Assembly: GCF_000321225.1 (NCBI RefSeq)
Contig: NW_004450322.1
Span: 1,361,549 to 1,425,548 of the forward strand
Length of the DNA stretch: 64,000 nt
From: Odobenus rosmarus divergens
Taxonomy: Eukaryota; Chordata; Mammalia; Carnivora; Odobenidae
Direction: 5' to 3'
Position 1 is the first letter of the stretch, and each line of letters starts with the position of its first letter. The notes beneath the pieces are model-generated. The model was given only the letters and a program-made list of their open reading frames with translations, had not been told where the DNA came from and searched no databases. Positions 29,659 through 41,300 of the stretch are shown piece after piece. A program made the translations under genes and the position numbers.

Positions 29659-29865
29659 AGAAGAGGGGAAGCAGCCACAGTCAGGCCCGGGAGAGGAGAA
29701 GGTGGCACAGGCAGGGGCAGGGGGCCGGGGCTCTGGAAAGACAAGGGCCAGCAGAAGCCCTGGGGACTATCCCAGGATGGGCTAGGGCGTGAGGGCCGGA
29801 CCAGGGAAGGGACAAGGACAGCGCTGTTGGTGGCCCCCTCCCCCTCCCCCAAGGGCCGTCCTCAC

Positions 29866-30000
29866 CTGTGTCCCCGCTGCAGCGGCGGCCGCAGCGGCGG
29901 CCACAGCGGTGGGGCTGGGGGTACCAAACACCGGAGCTCCTGCCCCCCGCTGCAGAGCTGCCCGAGTTCTCCTCCTCCTCTGCTTCTCTCTCCCCGCCCC
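29866..30000 (-). other. KCND1: Possible noncoding first exon of KCND1 (donor only)
   Basis: On the minus strand a consensus donor GACACAG|GTGAGG lies at 29866, within GC-rich promoter-like sequence. The upstream boundary is arbitrary. No matching acceptor is certain: candidates with C-runs before AG lie at about 28612 and 28450. The alternative is a long unspliced 5' UTR. Confidence 0.25.
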
Positions 30001-30695
30001 TCCGAGCTTGCCGGGAGCTGGAGAGAGAGGCAGGGAGGGGCCTCGTGGCTCCCGGAGCCCCCTCCCCTAGGACAGCCTGAGAGGGACCCTGGGGAGACTC
30101 CGCCTCCTACAAAGCTGGTTGGGCCTCAGTCGCGTCATCTGGAAAATGGGGGTGGCAGGGAGCTCTGCCAGTTCTCCCCACCTCCTTCCTGGACTCCCCC
30201 CTCTTCCTGCCCAGCTCCTACCCCCTCTGCCCCCGGGGGCCCCCACCCCCACCCGTCTGAATCAGCAGCACTTAAGCAGATCCGATCGATGGGGAGGCGT
30301 CTGTTAATGGCCCCAGAGCGGAGTGCCATGGGGAATGATGCAGCGCTGTGTCCCCTCCCTGCCCCCATGCTGGAGAAGGGCTGGAGAAGGGGGTGGATGG
30401 AGGGACTGGTGGGGGGCATTTCTCTAGATGGCCAGGCCCCCAAAGCTGTTCCCTGGGTGGGGGTGGGGTGCATGCGTTAGAGTCCAGCTCTGACCAAGAC
30501 TGTTGCTGTGGGACTGGAGCACCAGCCTGAAATAGGGGGTAAGGGGGGGTGTGGATGGGGGCAAGCCAGGATGGGGACAAGCCAGGTCCCACCCCCATAC
30601 CGGGGTCTCTCTCAGGCGGGCCCCACTCTGAGGGGCAGTCTGCCTCATCCCTCTGTGTCCAGGAGCCTTAATTCACGCCGCCTCCCCTAGAGGAC

Positions 30696-30920
30696 TCTGC
30701 TCCCGGGTCGCATAGAGTACTGGGTACCGAGTGCCTCAGACCACGGATGGGTTCGAACCCCAGCTTTGCTGCTGACTTGCTGTGTCCTTGAGCAAGTGAC
30801 TTGCGTTGTATCCTCAGCTGTCAGATGGAGAGTTACCCCAACTTGATAGTATCGTGGGGGGCATTAAATGGAGTCATGTGAGAGGGGATGGCACAGGGCA
30901 TGGCGCACAGGGGAAGCCTC
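30696..30920 (+). repeat. MIR SINE fragment
   Basis: Carries the MIR core 'gctgacttgctgtgtccttgagcaagtgactt' layout in split form, followed by 'cagatgg' and 'attaaatg' sections. Ancient mammalian SINE. Confidence 0.7.
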
Positions 30921-30989
30921 CTTTTTTAGTAATTAAAAGTGTGGCGAGAGGGGGAGCACTAAGGGGGGACCAATTTTCCCCTTTCAATC

Positions 30990-31520
30990 AATCTACCCAC
31001 CCGCGTAATCCTCAGTTTGCTTACTCATCACCCTCCCGATTTGTCTGTTTCTCCATCCCTCCATCCACCCACCACGCACCTATCAATCCATTCTCCCACC
31101 CCACAACCCAGTGCTCTACCTATCCCTCCACCCGCCCGCTTGCTCATCCATTTGTATGTTCACCCCATCCACCTATTTGCCACCCTATCCTTATGTACCC
31201 CCGGCACCCATCTATCTGTCCATCCATGGCCGTGCCCATCACTTACTTACCTACTCTTCACTCTTCCTCATCCATCCATCCATCCATCCATTCCCCTGGC
31301 CAGCCGTCTACTTACATCTCCGACCTATCCATCTATCCATTTATTCATCCAATTGCCTATCCATCCATCTGCCTGTGTATTTCTCAACCTCCCCCATCAC
31401 TGATCGGTGCAACCTTCCACTTCTTTACCCATCAGTCCATCTAACCACTTATCTACCGTCTCACCTGCCCACTCTTACCCACACCCATACCCCACACACG
31501 TCTACCCACACACATATCTG
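30990..31520 (+). repeat. Degenerate (CATC)n tetranucleotide block
   Basis: About 530 bp of imperfect CATC/CCAT/TCTA units, with short perfect runs such as CATCCATCCATCCATC near 31270. It ends just before unique sequence at ~31520. Confidence 0.85.
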
Positions 31521-31741
31521 TAGGTATTTCTGTGCCACTCAGTTGGAGGGGCGGGCCCACGGTAACCGGAGACAGCTAGGGGAGGGTGCGGGAAGGAGAG
31601 TCAAATTGCAGCCACAGACCCCCCTCCCCATTCCGATGGCGTGACCTCCCCATCCCCAGCACATCCCTCCAGGTTGGAAAGAATGAGAGTAGACAGTCAG
31701 TGGGTGGGCCCATCTGGCCAGATGGTATTTTGGCTGCAGCC

Positions 31742-31744
<3 letters not shown>

Positions 31745-31788
<44 letters not shown>

Positions 31789-31802
31789 ACACACACACAC
31801 AC
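31745..31802 (+). repeat. (CA)n microsatellite
   Basis: 29 dinucleotide units with one interruption (ACAT near 31782). Confidence 0.95.
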
Positions 31803-32081
31803 GTTGCTAGAACGCTGAACACAGACCACGCCCCACCCAAACATCCCCAATCCCAAATGCAGAGTAGCCAGGCTTCCAGACATAAATTAAAAAATAAAAT
31901 AAAATAAAAAAGAGTTGGTCTCTGGGGAGGGAGAGCTCATGCAGAGATGAAGGCAAAGGCCTCTGGGAGCCAGGGCAGAGAAAGACGAGAAATCCCTGCC
32001 CCTCCCCTCAGGATCCCCACTCCCCGAGGGCTTCTGCCCTCAAACAGGGTCACTAACACCAGCCAACAGGCCTGCAACCCC

Positions 32082-32087
32082 TTTAAT
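32082..32087 (-). terminator. GRIPAP1: Candidate GRIPAP1 poly(A) signal ATTAAA
   Basis: ATTAAA 121 bases past the stop on the minus strand. The next AATAAA (31338-31343) lies inside the CATC repeat block, so a short 3' UTR is favoured. Confidence 0.45.
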
Positions 32088-32207
32088 GTCCAGTCTCCCA
32101 ACCTATTTGATTTTGGCCCCATTTTCCCACCACAGCCCGAGGGGATGGTGTCCTGGAGGCAGGGGGTGGGGTGGGGAGGGGAGGGAGTAGGTGCAGCCTT
32201 CAGGTCT

Positions 32208-32300
32208 TTAGCTGGCTTCTCCCGGTTCTAGGTCTGGGTCAGGGGACCCCACGCACTCCTTGCTGAGCCGCACAATTTCCTGGGAGAGAACTTCGATGTC
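32208..32300 (-). CDS. GRIPAP1: GRIPAP1 exon 26, terminal coding part (residues 812-841 and stop)
   Basis: 93 nt, [18 protein letters not shown]... to ...LEPGEAS, TAA at 32208-32210. Acceptor TTTCTTAG|GAC. Confidence 0.96.
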   Translation of the reverse strand, partial: DIEVLSQEIVRLSKECVGSPDPDLEPGEAS

Positions 32301-35300
32301 CTAAGAAACAAATGAGCCATCAGGGGCCAGGGAAAAGAGCAGGGGACACTCCCTCACCAAACCCGGGGTGTCATCCTTCTCACCTCATTAATCAATGCCC
32401 AGCTATGTCTAGCCTGGCACAGGAAGGTATTTGGAGAGGCTCACAGAACCCCAGCAGTGGGTTGGGCTTGGAAAAGATGGGGGGGAGGGGGGGCGGGAGC
32501 CTCCCAGGGGAGGGGGACCTAAGGATAGGGATACGGGAGCAGATCACCGGCTGCATGTGGTGCGGCTGGAGGGTACAACCCGCCCCTTGCCACCAGCTTT
32601 TCTACTAAATGGTGAGCTCACTTCTCAGAGGCAGGGGCTGGGTCTGCCACCTTTCTGACTCCCCCAGAAATGGGGGAAATATTTGGGGGGGGCAGGATGG
32701 GCAAGCAGATGTACGGGGTGATCCATGGTAGGTAAACGGGTGAGCAAAGGGACGGTTCAGAGGACGGATGGAGGACAACAGCTAGGCAGGCAGGTCACTG
32801 GGCAGGTGGGTAAAAGTTCAGACAAGGGGTGACGGTTGAGGTGGTGTGAGAGAGAGGGAGGTATGTCAGGAAATGGGTGGAAAGACACGGGGCAGATGAT
32901 TAGATGGGCAAGGAGGGCAGGTTGATGGGTGAGCTGGGTGAAGTGTGCACGAACAGATGAGCGGGTGGGTGCAAGGACAGAGCGAAGAGTGAAAGGTACA
33001 AGGGAGAGCAGATGAGTTGACCGGAGGATGGGGAGGTGGGGATGGAGGCGCGGTTGGTGAACGGGTGGGGGGTTCTGGGTGCTGGCAGATGACCCGGGGG
33101 CTGTGTGGCACGGGAGGCAGGTGGCGAGATGGACAGATGGGTAGGCTGGTAGGCCACACTCGCCTTGTGCAAGTGCATATTCTTGGTGAGTTGCTCCTCC
33201 AGCATGTTCTGGAGCTTCTTGTTCATCTCCCGAAGGTTCTCGTCACCTGGCTTCACGAGGTCTCTCAGGACGCTGCCCAGTCCACTGCGGTCCGTGTGGC
33301 CTGCTGCCACAGACACATCTGCAAGGGCCCATGCTGAGAACCAGCCCTTCGGCAGAGCCGGAGCACAGAGGACAGAGACGGGGCGGAGAAGAGGGAAACA
33401 GAGAGCGGGGGCCAAAAGCAGCGGGGAGAAGCCGTGTGATGTCGGGGCCGAGGCTTTGCCACGTGAAACCCCGGCCATCACTTACTAGAAATGGGGATAA
33501 TAGCCAACTCGTGGGGCTGGAAAAAGGTCTCTGACCGCATGCAAAGCACAGAGCACCCAGCTCTCAGCATGCATCAGTCCGTGTTATTCTGACTCCTAAA
33601 GGAAAAACAGGGGTAGGACAAAGTGTGAAAGAAAGGAGCAAAAGAAACAAAGATGGGGGGCAGGGCGGAGGAGAAAGAGGAGAGAAAGTGGGAGAGGAAG
33701 AGATAAGGACCCCCCAAAGGGGTACACGTGCAGAGGACTAGAGCTTCCGGAGGAGACCCGGTACAGACAGGCAGGAGCAGTGAGACGAGATGATGGGGTG
33801 CAGCAGAAAGAAGAGATGGGGAGAGGAGAGGAGGGAGACAGAGGGGACAGAGAGCCACACCAGAGAAAGGAGAGTGGAGTGAGGACAGAGACCCAGACCG
33901 TAGGGAAGAGCCGAGGTAAGAGACAGACACACGGGGGACGGACAGGCCGGGCCTGCTCTCCCCTCCGGCAGCTGTGGTCTTGTCAGTACCTTTGCTGAGT
34001 CGCAAGAGGAGAGGAGACAGTGGGGAAGGAGGAGGCAGGTCAGCGGCCGGGGTGAGGGGGGGTGAGGCTGGGGAGGAGGCACTGACCGATCCGGCTATCC
34101 ATGACATAGGTCTCGATGATGGCACTCTTCCGGCAAAGGTCCTCCGCCATGGAGGCGCTGCTCACCTCCAGGTGCTTCACCTGCAGGGCGGCCCCGCATG
34201 TTCACACATAACGAGGGGCCCAGCCACACATCCCCCCTCCACGCTCCAGCCTCCCCTCCAACGGTGTGTCAAGTGAGGACATGCAGGCAGCACCTTCTCC
34301 TCCAGCATCCACTTCTCTTGCTGCGTCTCTGCCAGGCGCTGAAAGAGCTCAGCCACTTCCTCATCTGACAACTCTGCTGGCCGAGGGGGCTGGGCCTGAG
34401 GGCTGCTGGATAAGGACTGCAGGGAAGAGGAGGGGAGAGGCCAGCCCAGGGTCAGTGCTGTCGCCCGCCCCCAGTTCGGATCAGGGGCTGAAAGGGAGCC
34501 AGGGCTGGGTGGGGGTGGGCTCTGTGACAGGGGCTGTAGACCAAGTCTCAGCACCCACGGGGACTCTGGATCTCCCTTTGCCTAAAGAGGGACACAGGAA
34601 CCGCCACATCATTTCCTCATTGAGAGGATGAAGGGAGAGCCTCTAGCAAATGAGATCTCGTTTCCAGTCGACAGGAAAACTAGAGGACAGAGGAACAGGG
34701 TAAATGATACCACTAGGAAGCCAGCAGGAGAACCCAAAAGGTGGGACGTTTTCTTCAGGTCAACTGGCTGGTTTCTTCTACGGGTTGGTGTCATGAAAAA
34801 AAAAAAAGGACCACACTAGACTCAAGAGACTTAAAGGGCATAAAGCAACCAGATGCGACATGTGCTCTGAAACTGAATGCTGGTTTTTGAGGACATTTTG
34901 GGACCAACCAGGGAAATCTGATTAAGATCAGAGTACTAGAGAAGATGAACATTTACAAAATCGGGAGGATAAAGATCAGCTGAACAGGGGCGCCTGGGTG
35001 GCTCAGTCGTTAAGCGTCTGCCTTCAGCTCAGGTCATGGTCCCAGGGTCCTGGGATCGAGCCCCATATCGGGCTCCCTGCTCTGCGGGGAGCCTGCTTCT
35101 CCCTCTCTCACTCCCCCTGCTTGTGTTCCCGCTCTCGCTGTCTCTCTCTCTCTCTCTGTCAAATAAATAAAATCTTAAAAAAAAAAAAAGATCAGCTGAA
35201 CAAAAACAGGTTACTTACAATCTCATTTAGGTTTAAGAAAGAGAGGGGCGCCTGGGTGGCACAGTTGGTTAAGCAACCATTTCTTGGTTTCAGCTCAGGT

Positions 35301-38300
35301 CATGATCTCAGGGTCGTGAGATGGAGCCCCACGTCGGGCTTGGAACTCAGCATGGAGTCTCCTTGAGATTCTCTCTCTCCCTCTCCCTCTGCCCCTCCCC
35401 CCCCACTTGTTTGATCTCTCTCTCTCTTTCTCTAAAATAAGTAAATAAAATCTTTTTTTTTTTTTTTTTTTAAGAGCAAGATCTAGAAAGGCGTGAACCC
35501 AGGGTTTATAGTGGTGATCTCTGGATGGTGAAGATGTGGTTTCTTTGGATTAAAAAAAAAAAAATCTTTGCTTCTGTGTGTTTTTTAAATTTTTCTATAC
35601 GGCACACATACTACTTATGGAATAATCACAAATGATTTCCAAATAAAAGTGGCCGGCCAGGAAGCTGACACAACAGATGACAGTAACGAGTGATAATTAC
35701 AAGTTGGAAAAAAGGACCTCCTACCTGGGTGGTGCACCTGCTATGAGCTACATATTTTATGACACCGGAAAAGGTGGAATTAGCTCACAGATGAGGGAAC
35801 AGAGGGGCAGGGAGAATAATTTGCCCATCCCCCATTTGGCAATCTGAGTCCCAGTTGGTGAGCTTAGAGAAAAGTTGGTAAGAAAATGTGTGTGCTGGGC
35901 CCAGAGAGGTAGATGGCTGCAGGGGAGGGCAAAAGGTGGGCCCCAGAACTGGGGTAGGAGAAGCTGGACTGTTGGCTCCTCCTTGCCCCTTACCCTCGCT
36001 GGAACAGTCGAGCTTTCCTTCTCCCGCAAGATCTCCCGGTAGCTGAAAGAGGAGACGCTACTGCTGTCCCCAGTCTGGGTCCGACTTGGTGAGTTCATCT
36101 CTGAGAGAACCAGCTCCTCGAGGCCTTGGGCAGAGAGGGAAGAGAAACCTGAGCCCCCAATTCCCCCAGGGTCCCAGGGCAGCGACTGGCAGGAAGAGGC
36201 AGAAATAGATTGGACAGAGATGGAAAGAGGCGAAGTGACACTTGGGCGTGGGGCAGGTGGAGGCAGACAGTACGACAGGGAGAGGCAGAAACGGAAAAAG
36301 GAGCTGCCTCTCCGAGCAAACACACATGCCAGAAGAGAAACAAAGGTGAAGAGGCTGGGAGAGAGTGGGCAGTGTGGACACCTACGGGCATTAAGGGACA
36401 TCTGCACTTGGACTTGGGGTATGCACAAAGAGGACCGACAGCTGGGGAGAGCACGGGGCGATGCCCACATGCAGAGAGAAAACCCGACAGGCAGCGAGCC
36501 ACAGCAGACAGGAGAGGCCAACAGAGACCGGGCATAAGGACATGAGTCAGCAGAGACGAGAAGGGGGAAAAAAGATGGAGAGAGACATGTAACCGTGACC
36601 CTAAATCCTCATTTCATCTAACGGACAAGGACAATGTATGGCACCACCATTGGAATCTGCTTGTTGATTCATGCGTAAATTAATCTGTAGCAAAACAGAA
36701 ACCAAACCCCTCTAATAAAGAGAGGTTACGGGCACCTGGGTGGCTCAGTCGGTTAAGCGTCTGCCTTCGGCTCAGGTCATGATCCCTGGGTCCTGGGATC
36801 GAGTCCCACATCGGGCTCCCTACTCAGTGGAGAGTCTGCTTCTCCCTCTACCCCTCCCCACTGCTTATGTTCTCTCTCTCTCTCATACTCTCTCTCTCTC
36901 AAATAAAGAAATAAAATCTTTAAAAAAATAAAGAGAGGTTACTTCAGGATAGACAGAATGCCTCAGGGAGACATAGATTGGGTGAGAGATAGATCCATTT
37001 TTGCCATATCGCTTAAAGCAGGCCCGCTGAGCTTGGGCCTCTGCTCCTGCGGCTGCTTCTGCGTATCAGGGGGTGCTGACATCCCACCCCAAGGATCTCC
37101 AGCAAGAGCCGATGGCTGCAGGGGGACAAAGGAGCAAGTATTCTCTGAGCCTGAGATATGGGAGATGCACCAGTACCCTCACCACTGCATCATATTCATT
37201 TATTTAAACATATTTTAGGCCATTTCCTTCTAAAAAAAAAAAAAAAAAAGGTCCAAAGAAACTCAAGGTTTTTGGTTGCATCTTCTGCCCAAAGTGGCAG
37301 AAAGAACATCATAGGGAGAATGCCTCAGTGTTGCTGTCTGAATGTAAGTCTGTCTCCCTAGCTCAACCCGGGGCTCCTGGAGGACAGTTTGGGGGGTTTC
37401 CTATCAAGGACCCTGGATGTGAGCATGGGGGCTCAGTCCACATTTACAGAATGAGAGAATGGACACAAGAGATTTACAGACACCAGGTGAGGTGTGGGGA
37501 TGTGTACGAGAGGGTTGTGGGGATCCAGAGACAGAGAAGAGAGAGAGAGAGAGTTAAAGGGACAGAGAAGAAAAAAGCAGCAGGAGAAAAAAAAAAAGAA
37601 AAAGAAAGCAGGGAGAGAGAAAGACAGAGACAGAGAGAGACTAGCACGAGGTGTCACAGAGAGACCAAGAGGAGACACAGAAAGAGGTAATGCAGAGAGC
37701 AGGAGAAACAGGGAGACCGACCGACTGACCAAGTTGAAGATGGACAGAAAGCGCAGGAGAGCCGGTGGATAAAGGTGCAAAAGGCAGCTCTGGGCCTCGG
37801 GCCCAAGCCCAGCTGCCCCCGCACCCCGGCGCCCCCTGCCCTCCCGGTCCCTCACCAGAGCGGCTCTTGCTGTTGGTAAGGATGTCCTGCAGCCGCTCCT
37901 GCAGCTTATCGGCCCTTTTCCGCTCCAGGTGCAGCTGCCGCTTGAGGTCCTTGAGCTGTGGGGGACGGGGGGAGGGAGGAAGAGGCGGGCTGAGGCCCAG
38001 TGGTCCCACGGGCGGGGGGGCAGGGGGACTGTGCTTGGCCATCTCCGCATCATACCGCAGCACTGCCCTTCTTCTCCAGGATCCGCTGCCCGTCCACCGT
38101 GTCCTTCACCTCCTGTGCGGCAGAGAAAGCATGGCTGGCAGCTGCCGCAACGGCTGCGGGCAGTGCCTTCCCTCCCTGCCCCAGGACTCTGCGCTGGGGC
38201 CCGGGGTGTGTCCGGGACGGTGCGGGGGTGGGGGTGGGGGACAAGGGACCTGTTTCAGGTTGCTGATGGTCTTCAGGTGGCAGTCCCGCTCCTCCTGGGC

Positions 38301-41300
38301 CTGCTGGAGCTGATCCCGCACACCCTGTAGCTCCTCCTCCTTGCTCTGCAAACCAGGGGGCAGCTCAGGCCTCTGCCTGGGGAACCTCCGTCCTCCCTCC
38401 AGGGCCCGGCCCTCCCGGGACAGAGGAATGGCGGCGGGCGGCGGGCACCTTCAGCTCGCCAGCATGCTGCTCCCGGCACTGCTGGAGGGTTTCCTCTTGC
38501 TCTTGCTGCTGCTGCTGCAGAGATTCCTACGGGACAAGCGTCGGGTCCGGCCATGCCCCCACCCCTCGCCCCCGCACACACACACAGGACACCACAGCCC
38601 ATGAGGGCAGTGATGGCAGCAGGGGCCACTCCTGCAGGGGCCACCGTGTGCCCTTAGGCGGGACACGGAGGCGGCACATCTAGGGCTGCGCTGTCTGTGC
38701 CACCAACCGACGTGTGCATCTGATTTGATTTCACAAAACATAACACGGCACTCACTGCGTGCCAAGAACGTCGTAGGGATTTTACATCCACTGACTCGGT
38801 TTATATAATCTTCCCATACCACCCACATGGCAGGTACTATGATTATTCCTTTTTTTTTTTTTTTTTACTGATGAAGAACACAGGCCGCAGGCCAGGTGAG
38901 TTGTCCACGGTGAGCAAGCGGCCCAGCCAGGACTCAAACCCACACAAACGACCGCCTCCAGCACCTGTGCTCTTCACTACCGCGTGACACTTCCTCTTAG
39001 GTATTATGATGAGTTTTCCCCCCACAATGGCAGTAAAAGTCCTTGTTCGAATAAAATCAGGATATTATAATGATTTCCTGACGGAAGTGGTTCCAGAAGG
39101 AAGGGATGCCTTTTCAAATCTGCTCATGTGGCATTCTGCCTCACTGATGGCCAGCCCCTGATCCCCTCTGGAGGGCTGCCGTAGAGCTGGCGGGCGGCGG
39201 GGCTACCCTAATCCAGAGTGTTTCAGAAAGTTCCAGGGCCTGACCACTCCCGGTCCCCTGGTGTGGCATGGGTGTCCCCCCACCAGCCGTCTGTGCCTCA
39301 TCAGGCACCAACTCACCTCAGCCTCCTTCAAGCGCCGCTCAAACCAGCCCTTGGCTCCATCCATAGAATGTACCTGAGCTTGAAGTTCTTCCACTGTCTG
39401 CTGGAGATTCTCCAGCTCTCGTGTCCGGGCCTGGGAGAGGCGAGACCGTCAGGACGAGGCAGGCGGACGAGTGGGCCCCTCACCCGCACCATCCCCGAAC
39501 CCACCAGCGATGCTGTGCTTCCCCCTAGTTTAAGAGAAGAAGGACATCGCTACCCACCCACCCACCCACCTTCTCCTCGCGGATCTGCCCACGGAGCTCC
39601 TCCTCCTGCCGCTTCTTGTCTTCGTGCAGCTCTCGGAGCTCACGCTCATAGCGCGCGCGCACCCCCAGCACCTCCTTCTCGTGCCTTAGTCGGACGGCTC
39701 CCAGCTCTTCCTTATGCTGGGACTTCTCCTGCAGCGTCTCCATCGCCAGCTCATCCAGCATGGCCTTCCGCTTTTCAGCACTCTGGGGGGCAGGAGGATG
39801 CCAGTCAGCCTCCTCCCTCAACGTTAGACAGGGCCTCCCACCCTCTCCCCAGGCCCAGGGAACGAGCCGAATTCTGCCTCCTCCCCATTCCCACAGAACT
39901 AGCTAAGTCACTCACCTAGCCTCATGGCACTGGTCACTTTCCACCCTCTGCTGGTCCCGTGTGTTGGCCTACATCACCTGCGCCCTCCCCACGGACCAGG
40001 GCCGATCCCTCCCCATCCACGCTATCCACCTTGCAGAGCTGCCCACCTTCCGAGCCTCCTGCAGTTCCTGGGTCAATTGCTCTTTCTCCTGCCCAATTTC
40101 TTGAAGTTGTTCCAGGAGCCGACTATTGGCACGTAATGACTCCTAATGAGGGGACAAAGGAGAGGAGTTTGATAAAGAGCCTCCAGGAGGTGATCGTCGC
40201 CCAGGACACCTCTGGTGGGCGGGTCTCCCTTAACCCCAGTTAAGCTGGTATTGTTCTCTCCGCTGAGATGAGAACATGGCAGACGTTGCTAGGCGGCTCC
40301 CCAGTGTTCCGTGCATTCTCCTCTCTGTCCCTAGCAATAGATTTCATACTTGGACACATGGCTGTCGAGCTGACTTTTCCTTGCCTCCTTCGCAGTGAGG
40401 TGTGGCCACGTGACTAATTCCCATATGCAGAAGGGGTGAGCATGAGGTAGGTTATACTCATAAAGGAAAGGGGCATGCTGGGCCCTTCCCTCTTCCTTCC
40501 TTCTTTCCAGATGGAAAACGTGATGAAGGGGGGGCCTGGGAAGCATCTCGGCTACCAAGATAGAAGTCTTGCGTTGAAGGTGGCAACGTAGAAGGAACCT
40601 GGGTCACTGGTCGTGGCGCAGCCATCACTCCATCCCTAGACAGCCCACCTGGACTGTTCCATGAGAGAGAACTAGCCTTCTATCTTATTTCGGCCACTAT
40701 GATTCCGGTCGCTACCATGGACTCAGAATGGCTATCCTGTCTAACTTAGGAGGCTCAGTGTCAGCGAAGGAGAGCAACATGGTCTAGGACACAAGGTGCT
40801 AGTAAGTTAGACCAGACCGGAACCCAGATCCTCCTGATCCCACAGTGACACCCACTCCACCGCACCTCAAGGAGGGCTCCCCTGAGCCTGCACGAGGGAA
40901 CTGGGAGAAGCCAGGTCAGAGCCAGAGACGTCACCTGCAGTTGGGAGTTGAGGTCATCTTTCTGTCCCATGAGGTCCTCATACTCAGTCTGCCGCTGCTG
41001 CAAATCAGCTGTCAGCCCGGCATTCTCGTCACGAAGTGTATTGAGTTCTTGGGTCTTTGCTGTTTGGATCTGGGATGAATGGGGGTGATGGGAAGTGGGG
41101 GGCCAGCCACAGGGTTTGAGCCTCCCGGTCCGGGGAGACAAGGAGGGAGGCAGGAAGAGAGCCAGGAGGAAAGAGAAAGAATTTCAAAGGGAAAAGGAAT
41201 GAGAAAAAGAGATCAACGGGGAAATGGATAAAGTAGTCTAGTCATACAGTGGAAGAGTAAACAGAGATGAAAGAACAGACCAATGCTGCATATGGATGAG

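Larger units (their letters stand above)
29480..30030 (-). promoter_or_regulatory. KCND1: GC-rich KCND1 promoter / 5' region
   Basis: CpG- and GC-rich sequence with CGG runs, GCGGCCGC-type clusters (29880-29910) and a GC box near 29995. The flanks are AT-richer. The start site is not determinable from sequence. Confidence 0.5.
30031..32081. other. Interval between the KCND1 5' region and GRIPAP1 3' end
   Basis: About 2 kb containing a MIR (30696-30920, plus), a degenerate CATC/TCCA tetranucleotide block (30990-31520), a CA microsatellite (31745-31802) and an A-rich (TAAAA)n patch near 31885-31910. No gene recognised. Confidence 0.75.
34417..35993 (-). other. GRIPAP1: GRIPAP1 intron 22
   Basis: 1.6 kb, with two plus-strand SINEs (34987-35188, 35245-35470). 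The rest has no recognised feature. Confidence 0.75.

Noticed and set aside
29470..30480. Plus-strand frame of 336 codons upstream of KCND1
   Set aside because: Low-complexity Gly/Pro/Ser translation of GC-rich noncoding DNA and CGG repeats; no domain and no supporting context.
30990..31520. CRISPR-like or satellite array
   Set aside because: Imperfect tetranucleotide expansion without repeat-spacer structure, in a vertebrate genome.
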